64,000 bases of DNA. It comes from Cristatella mucedo. Lineage: Eukaryota; Bryozoa; Phylactolaemata; Cristatellidae. The number at the start of each line of letters is the position of its first letter. Positions within the stretch are counted from its first letter, which is position 1. The notes under the pieces were generated by a model. The model did no database searches, had not been told where the DNA came from, and worked only from the letters and a program-made list of their open reading frames with translations. The stretch spans positions 2,536,001-2,600,000 of the forward strand of contig WPIO01000056.1 in NCBI GenBank assembly GCA_009760855.2, written 5' to 3'. Made by a program: the position numbers and the translations under genes. Below, piece by piece: positions 34,802-53,004 of this stretch.

Positions 34802-35717
34802 CTAGGTCTGAAGAAGCCAAACAATGGCCCGGGCCTTGTGGGTCAGCAGTGTAATTACTTGCTCGGTATCTGTTGATCGACCGGCAGCCATAGCAGCTCC
34901 TTCAGCAAAGGGGACGTATGACTTGACTTCTCTTGATTTTGTTTACCAGCCTTTCAGCCTTACTCATTACCGGCATCAGCAGCCTAATGGCTCTGTTCGG
35001 TAGCCCAGCCAAAAACAGAATTGCTGCAGTCAGTTGATTTCCAAAGTGGCTAGCAAAACCGAGGCTCTGTAATAAGGCATCCATGTAATGCTGCCTACCA
35101 CAGATAGCAAGCACCAATATTTGCACGGGGCTCTTTTCAGTGTCTTGATGACAAACTGCCAAGGCTGGCTTCTTGGTCAGCGCTGCCTTATACTGGTGAT
35201 TGTGTGCTCTTCCGCCCTGCATTGTTGACACTGGCTCGGTGCGTTCGAAGCTGTCGTGAGTTTCGGCTGCACTGACACGTGACCATCTATCCGAGCTGCT
35301 GCTGATGTGAGTAGCCTGTCAATCGGAGCTGCTGCTACTGCTGATGTGAATAGCCTGCCCGGCTGTCTCTGGTGGCGTCGGCAGCCGTGGACTGCTGAGT
35401 ACACCTTGCTGCGACAAGCCGACTCCTGTCATCCCTACTCCTCAAGTGCTGTGTTTGTGTGTGGGTGGGTGCGGGTCGTTTACTTTAAGGATGACTTTGC
35501 ACACGTCCAGAGCAAACAAACCGGTCAGGCCGGAAGCTGCCAGCAAAGGATGCCGAGTGAATCAGTGGTCAGGTACTGACTGCTGAGCAAGGGACGCTCC
35601 TCCCTCTCCTTCGGACCTGCCTGTCCGTGACCGTGGTCTTAACCTTGATCTAGATTTGGGCCCAGCACGTCTAACTTGCTCTTCATCCCGGCCCATCCTC
35701 CCTAGCATTCTTTCCTT
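34802..35717. other. ~0.9 kb with no supported gene
   Basis: Short frames only; a duplicated GATGTGARTAGCCTG / GGAGCTGCTGCT segment is visible near 35290-35360. Confidence 0.45.
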
Positions 35718-36430
35718 AACAACAATAACAATAATGCAATACATGTGTAGAGCTCCCTTAGAGAACTGGATCTCTTTCTAGGCACTGTATACAGATGCTG
35801 TAAAGAAAGCATGACCAAGAGATCAGTGATAACATTCGCAAAGTCATCAAGCATGACATTGTTAGATGTGACTTGCACAGGGTCAACGTGTAGATATGGT
35901 TAGTAGCAGCAGGCACTGTGTCAGCACCCATAACCACACACAGGATGAATCACAAGGACCCGCTAAATGCTGGAACAAACAGGTATGCTTAAGCTTCTTT
36001 TTAAACGTCTTCAGGTCAGGGGACGTCGTGACGTCAGTCGGGAATGAGTTCCTGGCCTTGGAAGCATAGGAACTAAAGGCACGATCTCCAAAGCTTTTGA
36101 GGGTTCGTATTTAGTATAGATTTTAGCCTGAGAACAACAGCAGGTTGTATGATGCTTGGCCTTGGTAGGGGAGCAGTTCTGATAGGTAGGCTGGAGCCAA
36201 AGAATGAAGGGGCCCTAAAAGCGAATGACCTTTAACCTTGAAGTGGTGCCACTGCTTGACTGGAAGCTAGTGCAGGCCTACGAGAAGTGGTTTGATGTGG
36301 CAAGTGCGACGCTCACGAAAGACAAGCCTAGCTGCCGAGTTTCGTGCCAGCTGTAAGTGCCGGTGTTTTGAGACCAGCAGTGAGCATCAGCAGTGAGCGA
36401 GTTATAGAAGTCGGCTCGTGGCGTGCCTGC
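35718..36430 (-). mobile_element. CR1/L2-like LINE 3' part, reverse
   Basis: Starts with an (AAT)-like end and a worn hairpin (GAGAACTGGATCTCTTTCTA), then the 3'UTR. It continues into the C-terminal domain read on minus (KVKGHSLLGPLHSLAPAY.. region near 36190-36240). Confidence 0.8.
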
Positions 36431-36660
36431 TGCTCCTTCAACCATGATGACGTCGGATCACCTTGACCGCACCATCATCTCTAGGGTGCCCTTTCCTCGA
36501 AGGTGAGAGCAGTCTGCTAGTGTTGGTCGTCTTCCATCGCTAGCCCAGCTGACCTTCTCTTCAGTCTTGACCAGCCACCGTCGTGACCTTCGTGACGTCT
36601 GATACCATCAGATTCCAGGCAGTGACAAGCCGGTATGCAGTTTATGTTAGCACGAAGAAA

Positions 36661-36745
36661 TTAATAATAATAATGCACTTGATAAAGCGCCCTCAGAGAA
36701 CTTAATCTCTTTCTAGGCGCTTTACATTTGCTGCAAAGGGAAACC
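36661..36745 (-). mobile_element. LINE tail, reverse, 85 bp
   Basis: AATAATAATGCACTTGATAA then the intact hairpin and TTTACATTTGCTGCAAAGGG; truncated right after it. Confidence 0.88.
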
Positions 36746-38040
36746 ACGTGCTGCCTGATTGCTGCTGGAATCCTCCGGAGAGTATCAAACTTACTCGACG
36801 GGATTGGACGGGCCACGGAAGCACCTGTCGGCTGGGCCACCATTCCTGCTTCCCCTGCTTAATGAGAATTGCATCCGTCGGCTGTCCGTGCAGCTTGACA
36901 GCAGCAAAGAATCGTTCTTTTGTCCAGCGTCTGTACAAAGCAACCGGTCTCGAGTGATCCTAGCTTAGCAAGTAATTACTTCTTCAGCTCGGGCACTCGC
37001 AGGCCGACTGGTACATTCATTCTAAGCTATTAAGAAAGGATTGGAAGCACGAAAGCCAGCCGCCGTAGTGACGCGATTGCAGCAGTCGTTTGCTCCCCTC
37101 CCCGGACTTCCAGCGGAGGTTACGCAGGAAACCGCAGGGGGGGACCGCTGTAGCCGATATGTGTTCGATGGCCACGGGTGTCGTTGCACACGCCGACTTG
37201 GTTGGTTTCGGGGCGGCCCTGGCTGGGTGCATTCTGAGCATTCTACGCCCGATGCCCGTGGGGCGCCTCGTCGAAAGAGCTCCTCGGCCGGCAGCTCCTC
37301 GGCCGCAGCTGCTTCCTTCCTTCTACCAGGCGATCAGCCGTTTTAGTGAGGGCCCTGAGGCTCGAAGGCGGCGCCCTATCGGCTGCAGCGCTGCTCATTC
37401 TAATCGCTCGGACCGCGAAAGCAGCAGAGCGACCGGGTGGCCACCTCCAACCGGGTCGTCGTCCAGCTAATTTTCGGCGTGCTCCAGACAGCAGACACGA
37501 GTTCGGCAATGAAGTTGCTCACCATATGTGCGATTAATTATTGTTTCTTATTCTACTAATTATTAGTCGTCGTTGGCTGCCGGTCCGAGTGAGTCGGGCG
37601 ACCCCGAGCTCGGAGCGGGCTGTTGAGGGCCACCGGGTAAGGTCAGGGTGAACCAAGCTAGAGCTCACTCGAGACGACGGCAGGAGATGAATCGTCGCAG
37701 GAGCCGCAGTGGCCCGATACTCGGCCGCCAGCCCACACGCTTACATTATTACACGCTTAGACATTCCCTGGCGGATGACCTGGCTGGTTCACGTCGGTAC
37801 GACCTCACCAGCTCGTCTCATCTAGTTAGTCTAGTCTCCATAAAGCAACTCGATCTCTCGGGGTGGGTTCTAAGGAGCACGCCAGCCAGCGTAGCGCTCG
37901 AAAACCATTTTATGGTGGGCTCTAACGCGTGCGTATCGGCGTTATGCAATCACTCGCCTACTTTCAGGGAAGAACTTCTCGCCGGTTTGCAATGTCAAAC
38001 GGGCGAAGGGGCGACTACGCTTGAGCGATAGACAATATCT
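36746..38040. other. GC-rich stretch without a supported gene
   Basis: Several overlapping frames exist on both strands, but none shows a domain, a splice pattern or family motifs. Confidence 0.4.
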
Positions 38041-38091
38041 CTTTCTGTCTCTCTTTGACTGTCTGCATGCGTGTCTCTCTGTCTGCCCGTC

Positions 38092-38190
<99 letters not shown>

Positions 38191-38270
38191 GTCTTTGTCT
38201 GGCCTGCCTGCCTGCGTGTCTCTCTGTCTGCCCGTTTCTCTTTCTCTCTCTCTCCCTCTCCCTCCTTCAC
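38041..38270. repeat. (CT)n core with CTGT/CTGC flanks
   Basis: Uninterrupted CT run from ~38096 to 38186 within TCTGTCTG-like flanks on both sides. Confidence 0.95.
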
Positions 38271-40620
38271 CCTGCCTTCTCAAACCTACGGCAGGCAGGC
38301 AACCAGCGTACGCATGGCAACTCCCCAAGTACGACGTCTTAATAGGCGATCCGTCTCCGCTTTAAGCGATCCATTCCCACTCGAATAGAGAACCGCAACC
38401 GCCGCTGGAACTATTCGGCAGCGTCCTATGCACGACCCAAGGAACAATGGCGGGCCTTGCGCCGGTAAACAAACGAGAGGCTGCCAAGAAGCCGCCGCAA
38501 CGGCGCACTCTTAATTGAAGCGACTCTGCTGTGTCCGGCCGCGGCTGCGTCTCGCATTGTTTTCGATCCGGCGAAAGAAAGGAAAAAACACTGGCGACCG
38601 CAGCCGGGAGGATGAAGCAAGGCGGGCGCTCGCTATCTCCGTCCCCACAAAGGCCGCGAGGGAATCTCCGTCCCCACAAAGGCCGCGAGGAAGTCTCGCG
38701 GTTCGCCCTCCGCATGCTGAGATCGGGTATCTATCACCCCGCCCACGTCGCTTCGGCTGAGCTGGCGAGTGGCAGCAGTAGGCGGAGTTCGAAGAGTCGG
38801 GGGGGGGGGCTGGCGACTCCTGGCCCCGGTGCATTATTCGAGCGCATTCCACGGAGCTTGAGATGACGACAGGGGAGACACTCATCCGGTTCGCCGCACG
38901 AAACAGCAGCGAAGATGCTCCGTTCCTTTTGACATCTCAGTGCGAGGGTGGAATTTCGCGCCTTCTCTCGAACGGCTACCCACAAAGCGAAGAGCCGGAA
39001 ACGCGACAGCAAAAAATCGCGAGCCGTGGCGCACGAAGCTTCGCAATCGGCGCCGGATCGTGAACGAGCCTGGGTCGACGGGAAATTAGGAAAGATAAGA
39101 AAGCCCGACGAAGTGCCGTCCGGCCGTCGCCATTCGCGAAGGCAGCGCATGCGCACTTGGCTGAGCTGAGCGGCAGAGGCTCTCACATTCGGCTTCGCTG
39201 CCGCTAGTTGTCGGCCACCGGAATCCGCCCCGCAGCCACCGCACCTCGGCGGTCCTTTTAACTGGTGTAGAGTTACGCGAGATAATTTCGCGGCAGCTCC
39301 ATCTGGCAGGGAATCGGCCGACATCGATACCGCAGGTCGGCCACGATGATGGCGATTGGTGGCGGCTCTCGGTGGGGGAGGGGGAGGACAGTGGGCGGAT
39401 CGCGGAAAGCAATGCGGGACGGCTTTGCACATGCGGGCGCTGCCGTCAACTCTCGTTTGCCGGGTCGTGACCCCCACGTGACCGTCTTTGTCGCGCGCCC
39501 GGCGTGGCGTCTGCAGTCTCCAGCGGCTAGCTGAGCAGCCTCAGAGAAAGGCGTCGACCGTCGCTGTACGCGAGGAGAGCCGCAGCAGAGCCGAACCAGC
39601 AGAGCCGAACCAGCAGAGCCGAACCAGCAGATACTCTCGCGCAGGGAGCCAACGAACAGACTCTGGCCCACATTTGACGTGTCAGTCGGCCAGCAGCGGT
39701 AAGCGATCCTGCAGCGCCGGCCGCGAGGTTGCATTACGCGGTAGCCGGGCAGGGCAGCAGCAGCTCATGCATTCGCCGGCGTCTCTCGCGTCGGTCGTTT
39801 AGGGCTTCTTGCTGTGCCACCCGTCGATCGAGCTTGCACCGCGCTCGCGAGCTCTGCTTGCAGCCGTTACGAGGGTAGGGAGGGAGGTTTCGTCGATGCT
39901 CGAGCGATGCGCGGGCGAGCTTTCGTCGACTGGGGCGAGTCTGCCTCCTCCCTCCCTCCTCGCGCGCCACTCGCTTTGCGATGAGATCCGGGCATTGTGA
40001 GTGCCTTGAGCGTTCCCATTTGGGTCCAGCAGCGGTCGCGCCTTGTGCTCGACGCTGCGACGGCGCCTGCTCGCTGCCTTCAGGCGAGCGTTACCACGAG
40101 CAGCATTGTCGTCGTCTGCTACCGCTGCCTCGCCCGGCAGCGGTGATGCGCTAGGTTTGGCATCACTTCACTAGAGATACACTCAGATCAACTCGAGGGA
40201 CGTCACGCTTCCGGCGCTTAACGCTTCCTGCGCCGGCATGTCGCATCAGTACCCAAGCTATGTCGAAGCTATGCCGTGTCAGCGACGCAGCAGTCGTAGG
40301 GCTGGCTGTGTGCACCGCTCGAGCGTCATTCGCCTAAACTCTGCAAATGAGTATTCTCTATTGATGGAGCAGCAGTAAAAAATAATACGATCGTTCTGCT
40401 TGTGTCAGGAGATGGCAGATCGTTTGCAACCGAGCGACGGCCATGTCGGTGTTTTGAGTACCGATGTGGGTGCATTTCCTTCGTACAACCACTTCGGCTT
40501 CCATCTGTCGTTTGCATGCGAAGGAAGCCAGCTCTCACCTCCCGTGCTTGCGTACGTGTTTGTGTGGAGTTGTGTGTGTGTGTGTGTGTGTGACGACAAA
40601 TAAGGTATGCTATAGGTCAG
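38271..40620. other. CpG-rich region, possible promoter / 5' exons
   Basis: High CpG density, a triplicated 15-bp unit (GCAGAGCCGAACCA) near 39589-39630, and candidate donors at ~39699 (CAGCG|GTAAGC) and ~39997 (CATT|GTGAGT) on plus. It may hold a 5'UTR exon of the immunoglobulin-like gene, whose first coding exon has an acceptor before its ATG. No coding exon can be supported. Confidence 0.3.
38636..38700. repeat. 28-bp direct duplication
   Basis: CTCCGTCCCCACAAAGGCCG occurs twice, 28 bp apart, followed each time by CGAGG. Confidence 0.85.
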
Positions 40621-41269
40621 CCTAACTTTAAAGGGAGGGCCCAGGACTTTTGACTGTGCATAGGCGACGTACCACCAGTAGCTTGCTCAAAATCTTGGCA
40701 CTATACTTTGACTCGGATCTGACGCCAGTAACTGTGTCAGGGCACAGCAGCCGTACATCGACAGCTACCTCAGGCACGCGTTTGGTGATCGGACGTGCAA
40801 AACAAGTTGCTGCCTAGTCAAAGCATGGCGGCAGCCGAGAGCATGCTAGCTAAAATAGCAGGGTAATGCTGTGCCGATCTGCAGAGCAGCACCCCTTCTT
40901 TGCCTCAGCCTCACTCCTCGTGGCCTGCACCCTGCAAGCTGCATGTGTCTTTAAAAGGAGCGCGATAGATGGGACACCGTTTGAGCTGCTGTGGGCCGTC
41001 GTTCGTTTCGAGCTGGGTTGCATTGCTGCAAAAGGCTCGAGCCGGCTCGAAGCGTGTGGTTCGTGCATCTTCACGACCCTTCGAGCGGCCTGCGCAGCAA
41101 GGCAGAGGTTCTGCTCTTCGCGATCTGTCTGCACGCCTGGATCAGAGGCAAGGCGTTTTATTTCGGCCATCGCCGCCTGGTGCTTCGGGGTTCTCCCCCG
41201 AGCTGTAGACGGTTATCTAGCCACGGAAGTTCACGGAGTGTTCGTTCGTTCGTCATTCGGCGCTCGCGA

Positions 41270-41580
41270 ATTCCAGCCATTCAGCTTCCACATTTATAAA
41301 GAAATTTAAAACGCACCTATTTATGATAGCATTTAGTGGATCCCTGTGATTCGTCCATTATGTGCTTATGGGTGCTGAACTGTTGTATGCTGCCACTAAC
41401 CGCACTTGCACGTTGACCCTGTGCATGTTATACCTAACCATGTTATTCGTGTTGTTTATCGAGCATGATATTTCCACTCACCATTCGATCGCGTTTCCTT
41501 TGCAGCAAATGTAAAGTGTCTAGAAAGAGATTGAGTTCTCTGAGGGTGCTTTATCAAGTGTATTATTATTATTATTATTT
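41270..41580 (+). mobile_element. LINE 3' end
   Basis: Begins with the end of ORF2 (TFIKKFKTHLF), then the 3'UTR, hairpin AGAGATTGAGTTCTCT, GGTGCTTTATCAAGTG and (ATT)n. Confidence 0.85.
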
Positions 41581-43449
41581 ATGTCAGCTCGTGCAAAAGC
41601 ACGAATTAACTTGTCGCCGCGTACCATCCTGCCCGGACGGTCAGCGATAACGACGATAATGTATACAGACGCTCAGCCTCGTAAGACGCTCTGCATCTCA
41701 GTGTGGCACCATCTAGTCACACTTCGCCTGGAAAGAAAGTTCGCATGCTGGCATGCGAGATAATCAGTGACCCGACGACCTGCACAATTGCTTAGCCGTG
41801 CTAAGCACGGCTGGAATGGCAATTCGCAAGGATGAGGTAAATAGTGCGAAGGGGCAGATGGATTTCAGCTCTGTTTTAAATCGTCAAGTGGGGAATGTGA
41901 CGGTATCAGTTGGCTCAGTGAGTTCGTGTCGCATTATCAAACGCCAATTGACGATATTTCAATATAACTCCCAGCAACCCCTCCCAAGCGTAATTTACCA
42001 AGGGGGGGAGGAGGAACTGCTGCGGTTTCTACCAGAAAGTGAAGCTTCTACTAGAGTGTGCAGGACGACTGTGCAGCATGGCCGCCGTGCTTTGGCGGCA
42101 ATGAAAAGCCTGCAATTTTTCTGGCAAAGCCGATATTGTAACATCTTAGACGAGCGCGTGGCCTGAATACTCTAGGAAAGCACATTTCGAGGTGGCAGGT
42201 GAAGAATCAGATCCGAATGGCTTTGACACGTCACTGTCGCTAGCTGCTTGTGAATCCTCAGCGATCAATACTAAACGTCTGCTGTGCATCAAGGAGGCAA
42301 AACCGCAGAAAGGTCTGCATTCTGGGATGCTGATTATTCAGCTTGGCTCTGGAGATGAGGCAAAAGCCATCATCCTGCATCTGCCGCTGCTGCTCAATTT
42401 TGCCGCTAGTTTCACTCTTAAATCCACGAAATTCGTTCGCTAACTGAGCCGATTTGGCTCCCAGCTGATCAGAGCCAAGCAAAATTCTAATTAACCGGAA
42501 CACTGTTTGACAAAAGCGTTTAATCGTCAGATCGTAGCCTTCAAGGTTTACTTTGGTCAGTCTTGCAAAGGATGATATCTGCACAATCGGGTCATGCATT
42601 TCTACTCTTTTGCTGCTACTTGTATTCATTCTACTTGCTTGCTCGGCTGAGCCCTCAGCTGATTCGATGCAACGAAACCTGGCCGGTATGCCTGCTTTGC
42701 TTAGGCTTTGTGGAATTAGAGACACCTAGACGTTGGATGCACAAGGTTGGCTGACTGGCCCTACCACCGATGCCCTGGCAGATGCTGGTGCTGGATTGGC
42801 ATAGTTAGCAGAATAAGTGGTCAACTCCTGAGTACTCCGATGCCTGTTGGCACCCTAGCAGGTTCGGTCTATCGATTTACCTTCCTCTGCCCCAACCCAC
42901 CCAGGTGGGGGAGGAGCAGAGCTTATGCATATGCATGCCTACTAGGCTTGCTCCAGCTCTGTCCATGTCGCCTGAGTCGCACGTAGACTTTGCTTTGTTC
43001 AGTCGAAAGGAAGCACGATAAGAGCTGTCTACGGTTTTTTGCACAAGGGTGGTAGTCTGTAGCTCTGTCTGATGCTTTGTTCTTGTTAAGGAGGCTAGGG
43101 GTTTGAGTGGTGAGTTCTTATCACAGCTAGAAACAGGCCTTCTGTTCAGCTTTTCCCAGAACTTTCCGCCAAGACGTACTTGTGCCACCGCCAATGCCGT
43201 GCCTATATACACTGCTCGTACATCTGGATCTGCATATGTCGTCTTGTCTCTATGCAATAGCGTTTGATTGGCCTACTGACATCTGTGCTGTGCTGTTTCC
43301 TGCCGGAGTTTCTTCTTTCTGCCTCACATTTCTGACCCGTCGGGCACGTTTATTCAGTACGATGCCAAAGCCATTGGATCGGCATCTGAGGGTGTGCAGC
43401 AGTCGACGCAAGATGTCTATAATAAGGTTCGTCTCTGGTGCAATGTGCT
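41581..43449. other. 1.9 kb with no supported gene
   Basis: Short frames on both strands, no recognised repeat family. Confidence 0.4.
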
Positions 43450-43600
43450 GGTTTGGTCCAGCGGTCAAGGTGTTCTCGCCCCGACCATGGCCTGGCTGAG
43501 GGCGTGGGCTCGAGCCCCGAGGCACATGTGAAGCACCTGAATAGAGATTAGGTTCTCTTGGGGCGCTATACAAATGAATTATATATTATATATTATCATG
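43450..43600 (+). mobile_element. tRNA-derived SINE, type C
   Basis: TGGTTTGGTCCAGCGGTCAA head, GGGCTCGAGCCCC B-box-like, and tail CCTGAATAGAGATTAGGTTC then GGGGCGCTATACAAATGAAT and ATAT. Confidence 0.85.
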
Positions 43601-43815
43601 TGCATATGCGTGCTCACACTGTGCATGCTTCCACTAACCATACTTGCATGCTGACCCTGTGCATGTCACCCATAACCATGTTATTCATGTTGCTTATAAA
43701 GCATGATATTATTCACCATTCAATCGCGTTTCCCTTTGCAGCCAATGTAAAGTGCCTAGAAAGAGACTGAGTTCTCTGAGGGCGCTTTATCAAATGCATT
43801 ATTATTATTATTAGC
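43600..43815 (+). mobile_element. LINE 3' tail directly after the SINE
   Basis: 3'UTR motif GCATGCTGACCCTGTGCATG, GCGTTTCCCTTTGCAG, hairpin AGAGACTGAGTTCTCT, GGGCGCTTTATCAAATGC, (ATT)4. Confidence 0.87.
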
Positions 43816-45111
43816 TGCTCTCTCTCCATCTCCTCTCTCACTCTTTCACTCACTCTTGCTCTCTCCCCTAGAGCCAATGCAGACGATCACAAACAGAACG
43901 TGTGTTACAATCTCAGTGTCAGCATCCTAAACTAAAAGAAGTATTGCTTTTGCAATGCAAGATAGAGTTAACCTGCGAGAGAGAGAGAGACAGAGAGAGA
44001 GGGAGAGAGAGAACTGCAAGCAGTGCACATTGCCCAGTCAATGATTGCCATCTTAGTTCAGAGTTGCAGGAGAACTGGCTGCGAATGCAGAGCTCGTAAA
44101 CAGTGCTAGCAGCAGACGCTGCGAAACGATTACCGATAGCACCATCGATTGATCAGAGCACCGAAATCGGAGCCAACGATTTGTCGGTGCAGCGCCAATG
44201 TACGCAAGTAGTAGCCGGCAGTAGTGGAACACGGCAGTAACGACGAGCGTCCCCATAGTAACGACGAGCGTTCCCCTACCTCAACATAGCATTCACTGTG
44301 CAGTGAAGTCTTCCTGACTGTGACAGAGGGTTAAAGACGTTCAGCAACGGCTCAGTGGCTGCCCATTGTATAGCAACGGCTTGTATTCGGCCTCGGCCAT
44401 AGATTATCGCATGACTGGTTCCCAGCCCTTACGATTCAAATAACTAATTTCAACCACAATCTGGCTGATTAGCTCTTCCTGTTTCAGCATCCTAGAATGA
44501 TGTAGCTGCTGCTGCTGGCTCAAGAGTAGCTGCCTGCCTGTGCGATACGGTTTTTTTATCCCTCGATTAGCAATCACCGGTAGAGCCCCATCATCACCAA
44601 TCACCGGTAGAGCCCCATCATCACCAATCACCGGTAGAGCCCCCCAGAGCTCCAGAGATCATCAGTGATCACTTTCCCACTTCTCTGGTCCGGTCGGTGG
44701 TTTCGTGACCACTGGCAGGAAATTCCTAGTAGGTCACGCGGTGCAGCTGCTGCTGCTGCCACCTTGGCTGCTGAGTGAGTGCGGTCGTGCGGCTATGCCT
44801 GTAATACTACATCCTGCCAGTGCCTACTGTCGTGGAAGAGTCGAGCTTGAGTCGAGTCTCTGCCACATTTTTTCGCGACGCGACAACACGAGGAGCAAGG
44901 GTAGTAGGGAGGGGGCAGCTGCAGAATTGATTTGGGTACTCGGAGTTGCCACCGTTTGTTGCCGTTGGTCGGGGCTTCTCCGGCCACCATGCACACCCCC
45001 TCGGAAGCTCTGTAACTGAATGGCTCTGGAACTAGCGTCCATATCAATGGAACAATCAGCTACCCCGTGAAGCCGGATGCGTCAGCGAGTCTATTGTGAA
45101 GGAAGTCCACA
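43816..45111. other. 1.3 kb with no supported gene
   Basis: Contains a 27-bp unit (CAATCACCGGTAGAGCCCCA..) repeated 2.7 times at 44572-44643 and short GA runs; several open frames lack support. Confidence 0.45.
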
Positions 45112-45330
45112 AAAAAGCACTTTGACCCGTGGCTGACCGCCTGCCCTGCTACCTCACTGCCTATAGTAGGAGGTACACACAAAGCATTGCCTGTCATACT
45201 CGGCTGCCTATAACACTCTTGCCGGTGGAGTTTTGTTAGCAGCTCATGCACTGTTAGAGCTAGAAAGTTTGGGGGTGTCACACGCGCACACACACGCGCG
45301 CACACACGCGCGCACACACACACACACACA
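45112..45330 (+). repeat. Unknown interspersed repeat, copy 1
   Basis: About 85-90% identical by eye to 60430-60625: both carry CTTTGACCCG.GGCTGACC, CTCTTGCCGGTGGAGTTT and CACTGTTAGAGCTAGAAAGT, and both end in a CA/CGCA run. Confidence 0.82.
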
Positions 45331-45334
45331 AGAG

Positions 45335-46740
45335 CATTCTTCACCCTGACCTAATGCACAGCCGAAACTGAACATTGTCATGCTAATAGTTCAAGTGCTG
45401 CATTGAATTGGCACCATTCCACCAAAGAATGTCAGCAGACCACCGTCTGTCAAACCAAACAAATTCAGCCCAAGGTTTCCTGAGTTAGTGCATATGAATC
45501 ACCCCGTCTTGTTAAATGGCCCATGCAAAGAACACAGGCAAAAACGAACAAAACACGGTTTCACAGGTAAGTAATAACCTCTTAACGACATTGGGCCTAC
45601 ATGGCCTTTCCAATGCACAAGCACCCAACTGGTATCTCTTCACGGACACGACAAAACTATTGCCAGCTAAACAGTAGGCCGCCGAGGTCAAACGAGAAAC
45701 ACGAGTGGTCCCCTCCTGGGTGGAAGGTCAGCACTCAGCCTTACTGTAGACTGGCCGGAGGTCAAAGGATCAGCAGCCGCCGGAAAAAGAGAGAGAACGT
45801 GAGAGAGGGAGAGAGTGAGAGTGAGTGAGTGAGCTAAAGCGGCTCTCACCGCCGAACGAGCGCCTCATGTTGAGGCCAAACAGTCCGGTCCGGTGCTGAC
45901 AATTTGGGGTCTGCAGACGCTCTCTCCCCCCCCCCACCCCTATCCACCCTGGTTTCGGCTGCTGCAGAAACTACTGTAGCTGCCCACGGCCTGCCCCCTG
46001 TGTGACTGATGCTGTGCTTGTTTGTTTGTTTGCCTCTGGCCTCAGTGAGCTTTGTGGCTGGACCGATTCCTGACATGACTGACTATGGCAACGGCATGCG
46101 ATGAGCCGTTATGCTAGGGATATGTCACGTGGCCACGAACAGCTACTGAGCAAGTGCCGTTCGCCCGGTGCTCAGCAAGGCTTAATTAGCAAGGCTTAAT
46201 TAGCAAGGCTTAATTAGCAAGGCTCGTTACCCTCTCAACCTCCACTCACTCCCCTTCTCTTCACTTATCCCCCCAGCACTTCATGTCTGTGTCAGGTGCA
46301 TATGTCACCGTGGCAACTCCAGTCGTTTCGTAAATGCATGTGTGAGTGAGCATGCTTCTACGTGTGCATGTGTGCCTGTGCGCTCGACTAGCACCCTTAG
46401 GTTGCATGAGGATTGCCCAAGAGAATCGTCGAGTCACTTCTGGCTATGGCTGCTGCTGCCAGTCGATGATGTTGCGCTGCTAGCTTTGCCGATGCAGCCA
46501 GCCGCTGTCGATACAGCAGATTCATCGCCGGCATCACGCTTCTGGTAAGCAGCATTTTCTGGGAAGCGCCGAGCTCGTGCGAGAGCTGCAACTCCGCATC
46601 CAGGCCTCCTGCTGCTGCTGCTGGCCATTTCGGTAGGCGACTGGTGGGCTTGCTGCTAGCTCGCCTCGGCGACCTCAAAGCTGCCGTTCGCCGCCTGGGT
46701 GCAGGGCGTCGGTACTGCCAACTTTACTCTCGCACACGGC
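45335..46740. other. 1.4 kb with no supported gene
   Basis: A 14-bp unit (AGCAAGGCTTAATT) repeats three times at 46171-46220; poly-C at 45928. Nothing coding is recognised. Confidence 0.45.

Positions 46741-46742
<2 letters not shown>

Positions 46743-46823
<81 letters not shown>
46743..46823. repeat. (GA)n microsatellite
   Basis: About 40 GA units about 0.4 kb upstream of the immunoglobulin-like gene's first coding exon. Confidence 0.95.
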
Positions 46824-46827
<4 letters not shown>

Positions 46828-47250
46828 GGCGCAACGGGCGGTGGCGCTGCTGGCTGGCAGCGCCGCTGGCTGGCGGCGCCAACCACGTGACTCCTGCTTC
46901 CTCGGTGTCCCTCGCGTGTAGGCGCTCACGTGTGCACCTTATCTCCCCCTTCCATTATCACGTGTGCACCTTATCTCCCCCTTCCTCTTTCTTCCTAGAG
47001 GACGGGGGAGATTAGGATGAGAGGATTAGGATATAGAGGATTAGGATGTAGAGGATTAGGAGAGCCTCTAGCTCTGCGCCGCCGCAACAGCAGCTTCTGC
47101 TGCTGCCATTTCTGCTGCTGCGCTGTGCGTCTGAGGCTATAAATGACCCGAGTGCGCCACAGCGCCGTCACAGTGCCCCCCCCCCCCCGCCTGTCGAAGC
47201 GTAAACTAAGCTCTCTCTCACTTTTGCAGCTTTCCGAGCCGGCCGCGTCC

Positions 47251-52360
<5,110 letters not shown>

Positions 52361-52949
52361 CGACTCGAGTTCTTTGTATTCTTTCACAATCCGCAGCCTA
52401 TCCCGTCCACGTGTCAGCTTGCAAGCGCCATGATGAGAGTCGAACTGAGAGAGAGAGAGAGAGAGAGAGAGAACGAGAGTTGCCGATGCTGGCCTAGCAA
52501 AGACGTTGGGCTGCTGTTACATGTCGAGTCACGTGAGCAGCTCAGTGGTCACGACAGTCCCTCGATGCTGCAGTTGCTCGACGATTCAGCCGTAGGCAGC
52601 TGTTCTGAGCTAAACCGTCGACCGCTGCCCTGCGCGAGACTTGCTGTGGAATACTCCTGAGATGCTCAAGTTGCAGTCTGTTCATGAGCTCAATCCAACG
52701 AATAAGTGAGCAGCAGTACAGCGATGCTGGTGTCCGCCCGTTGGCGGCCATGTTCGAGGATGCTGGTGCATGCAGCAGTGCGTGCATGCATGCGGCCGGC
52801 TGCTTGATGCCGCCTACCTAGCAGCAGTTGGACAAGTGCACCAGTGTATATCTATGCGTGCACACTCGCCAATCAAATGAACCGGTGCATGCTCTTTTCG
52901 CTGCTTGTTATAGTTTGCTTCGCAAGCGTGACGAAGGACAGGAAGGGTG

Positions 52950-53004
<55 letters not shown>

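Noticed and set aside
40866-41309. 147-codon Ala/Cys-rich frame
   Set aside because: Runs into the LINE 3' end and shows no motif.
47143-47250. Upstream in-frame start of the Ig-like gene
   Set aside because: A splice acceptor at 47229 and the signal peptide place the start at 47251; the extension has no signal character.
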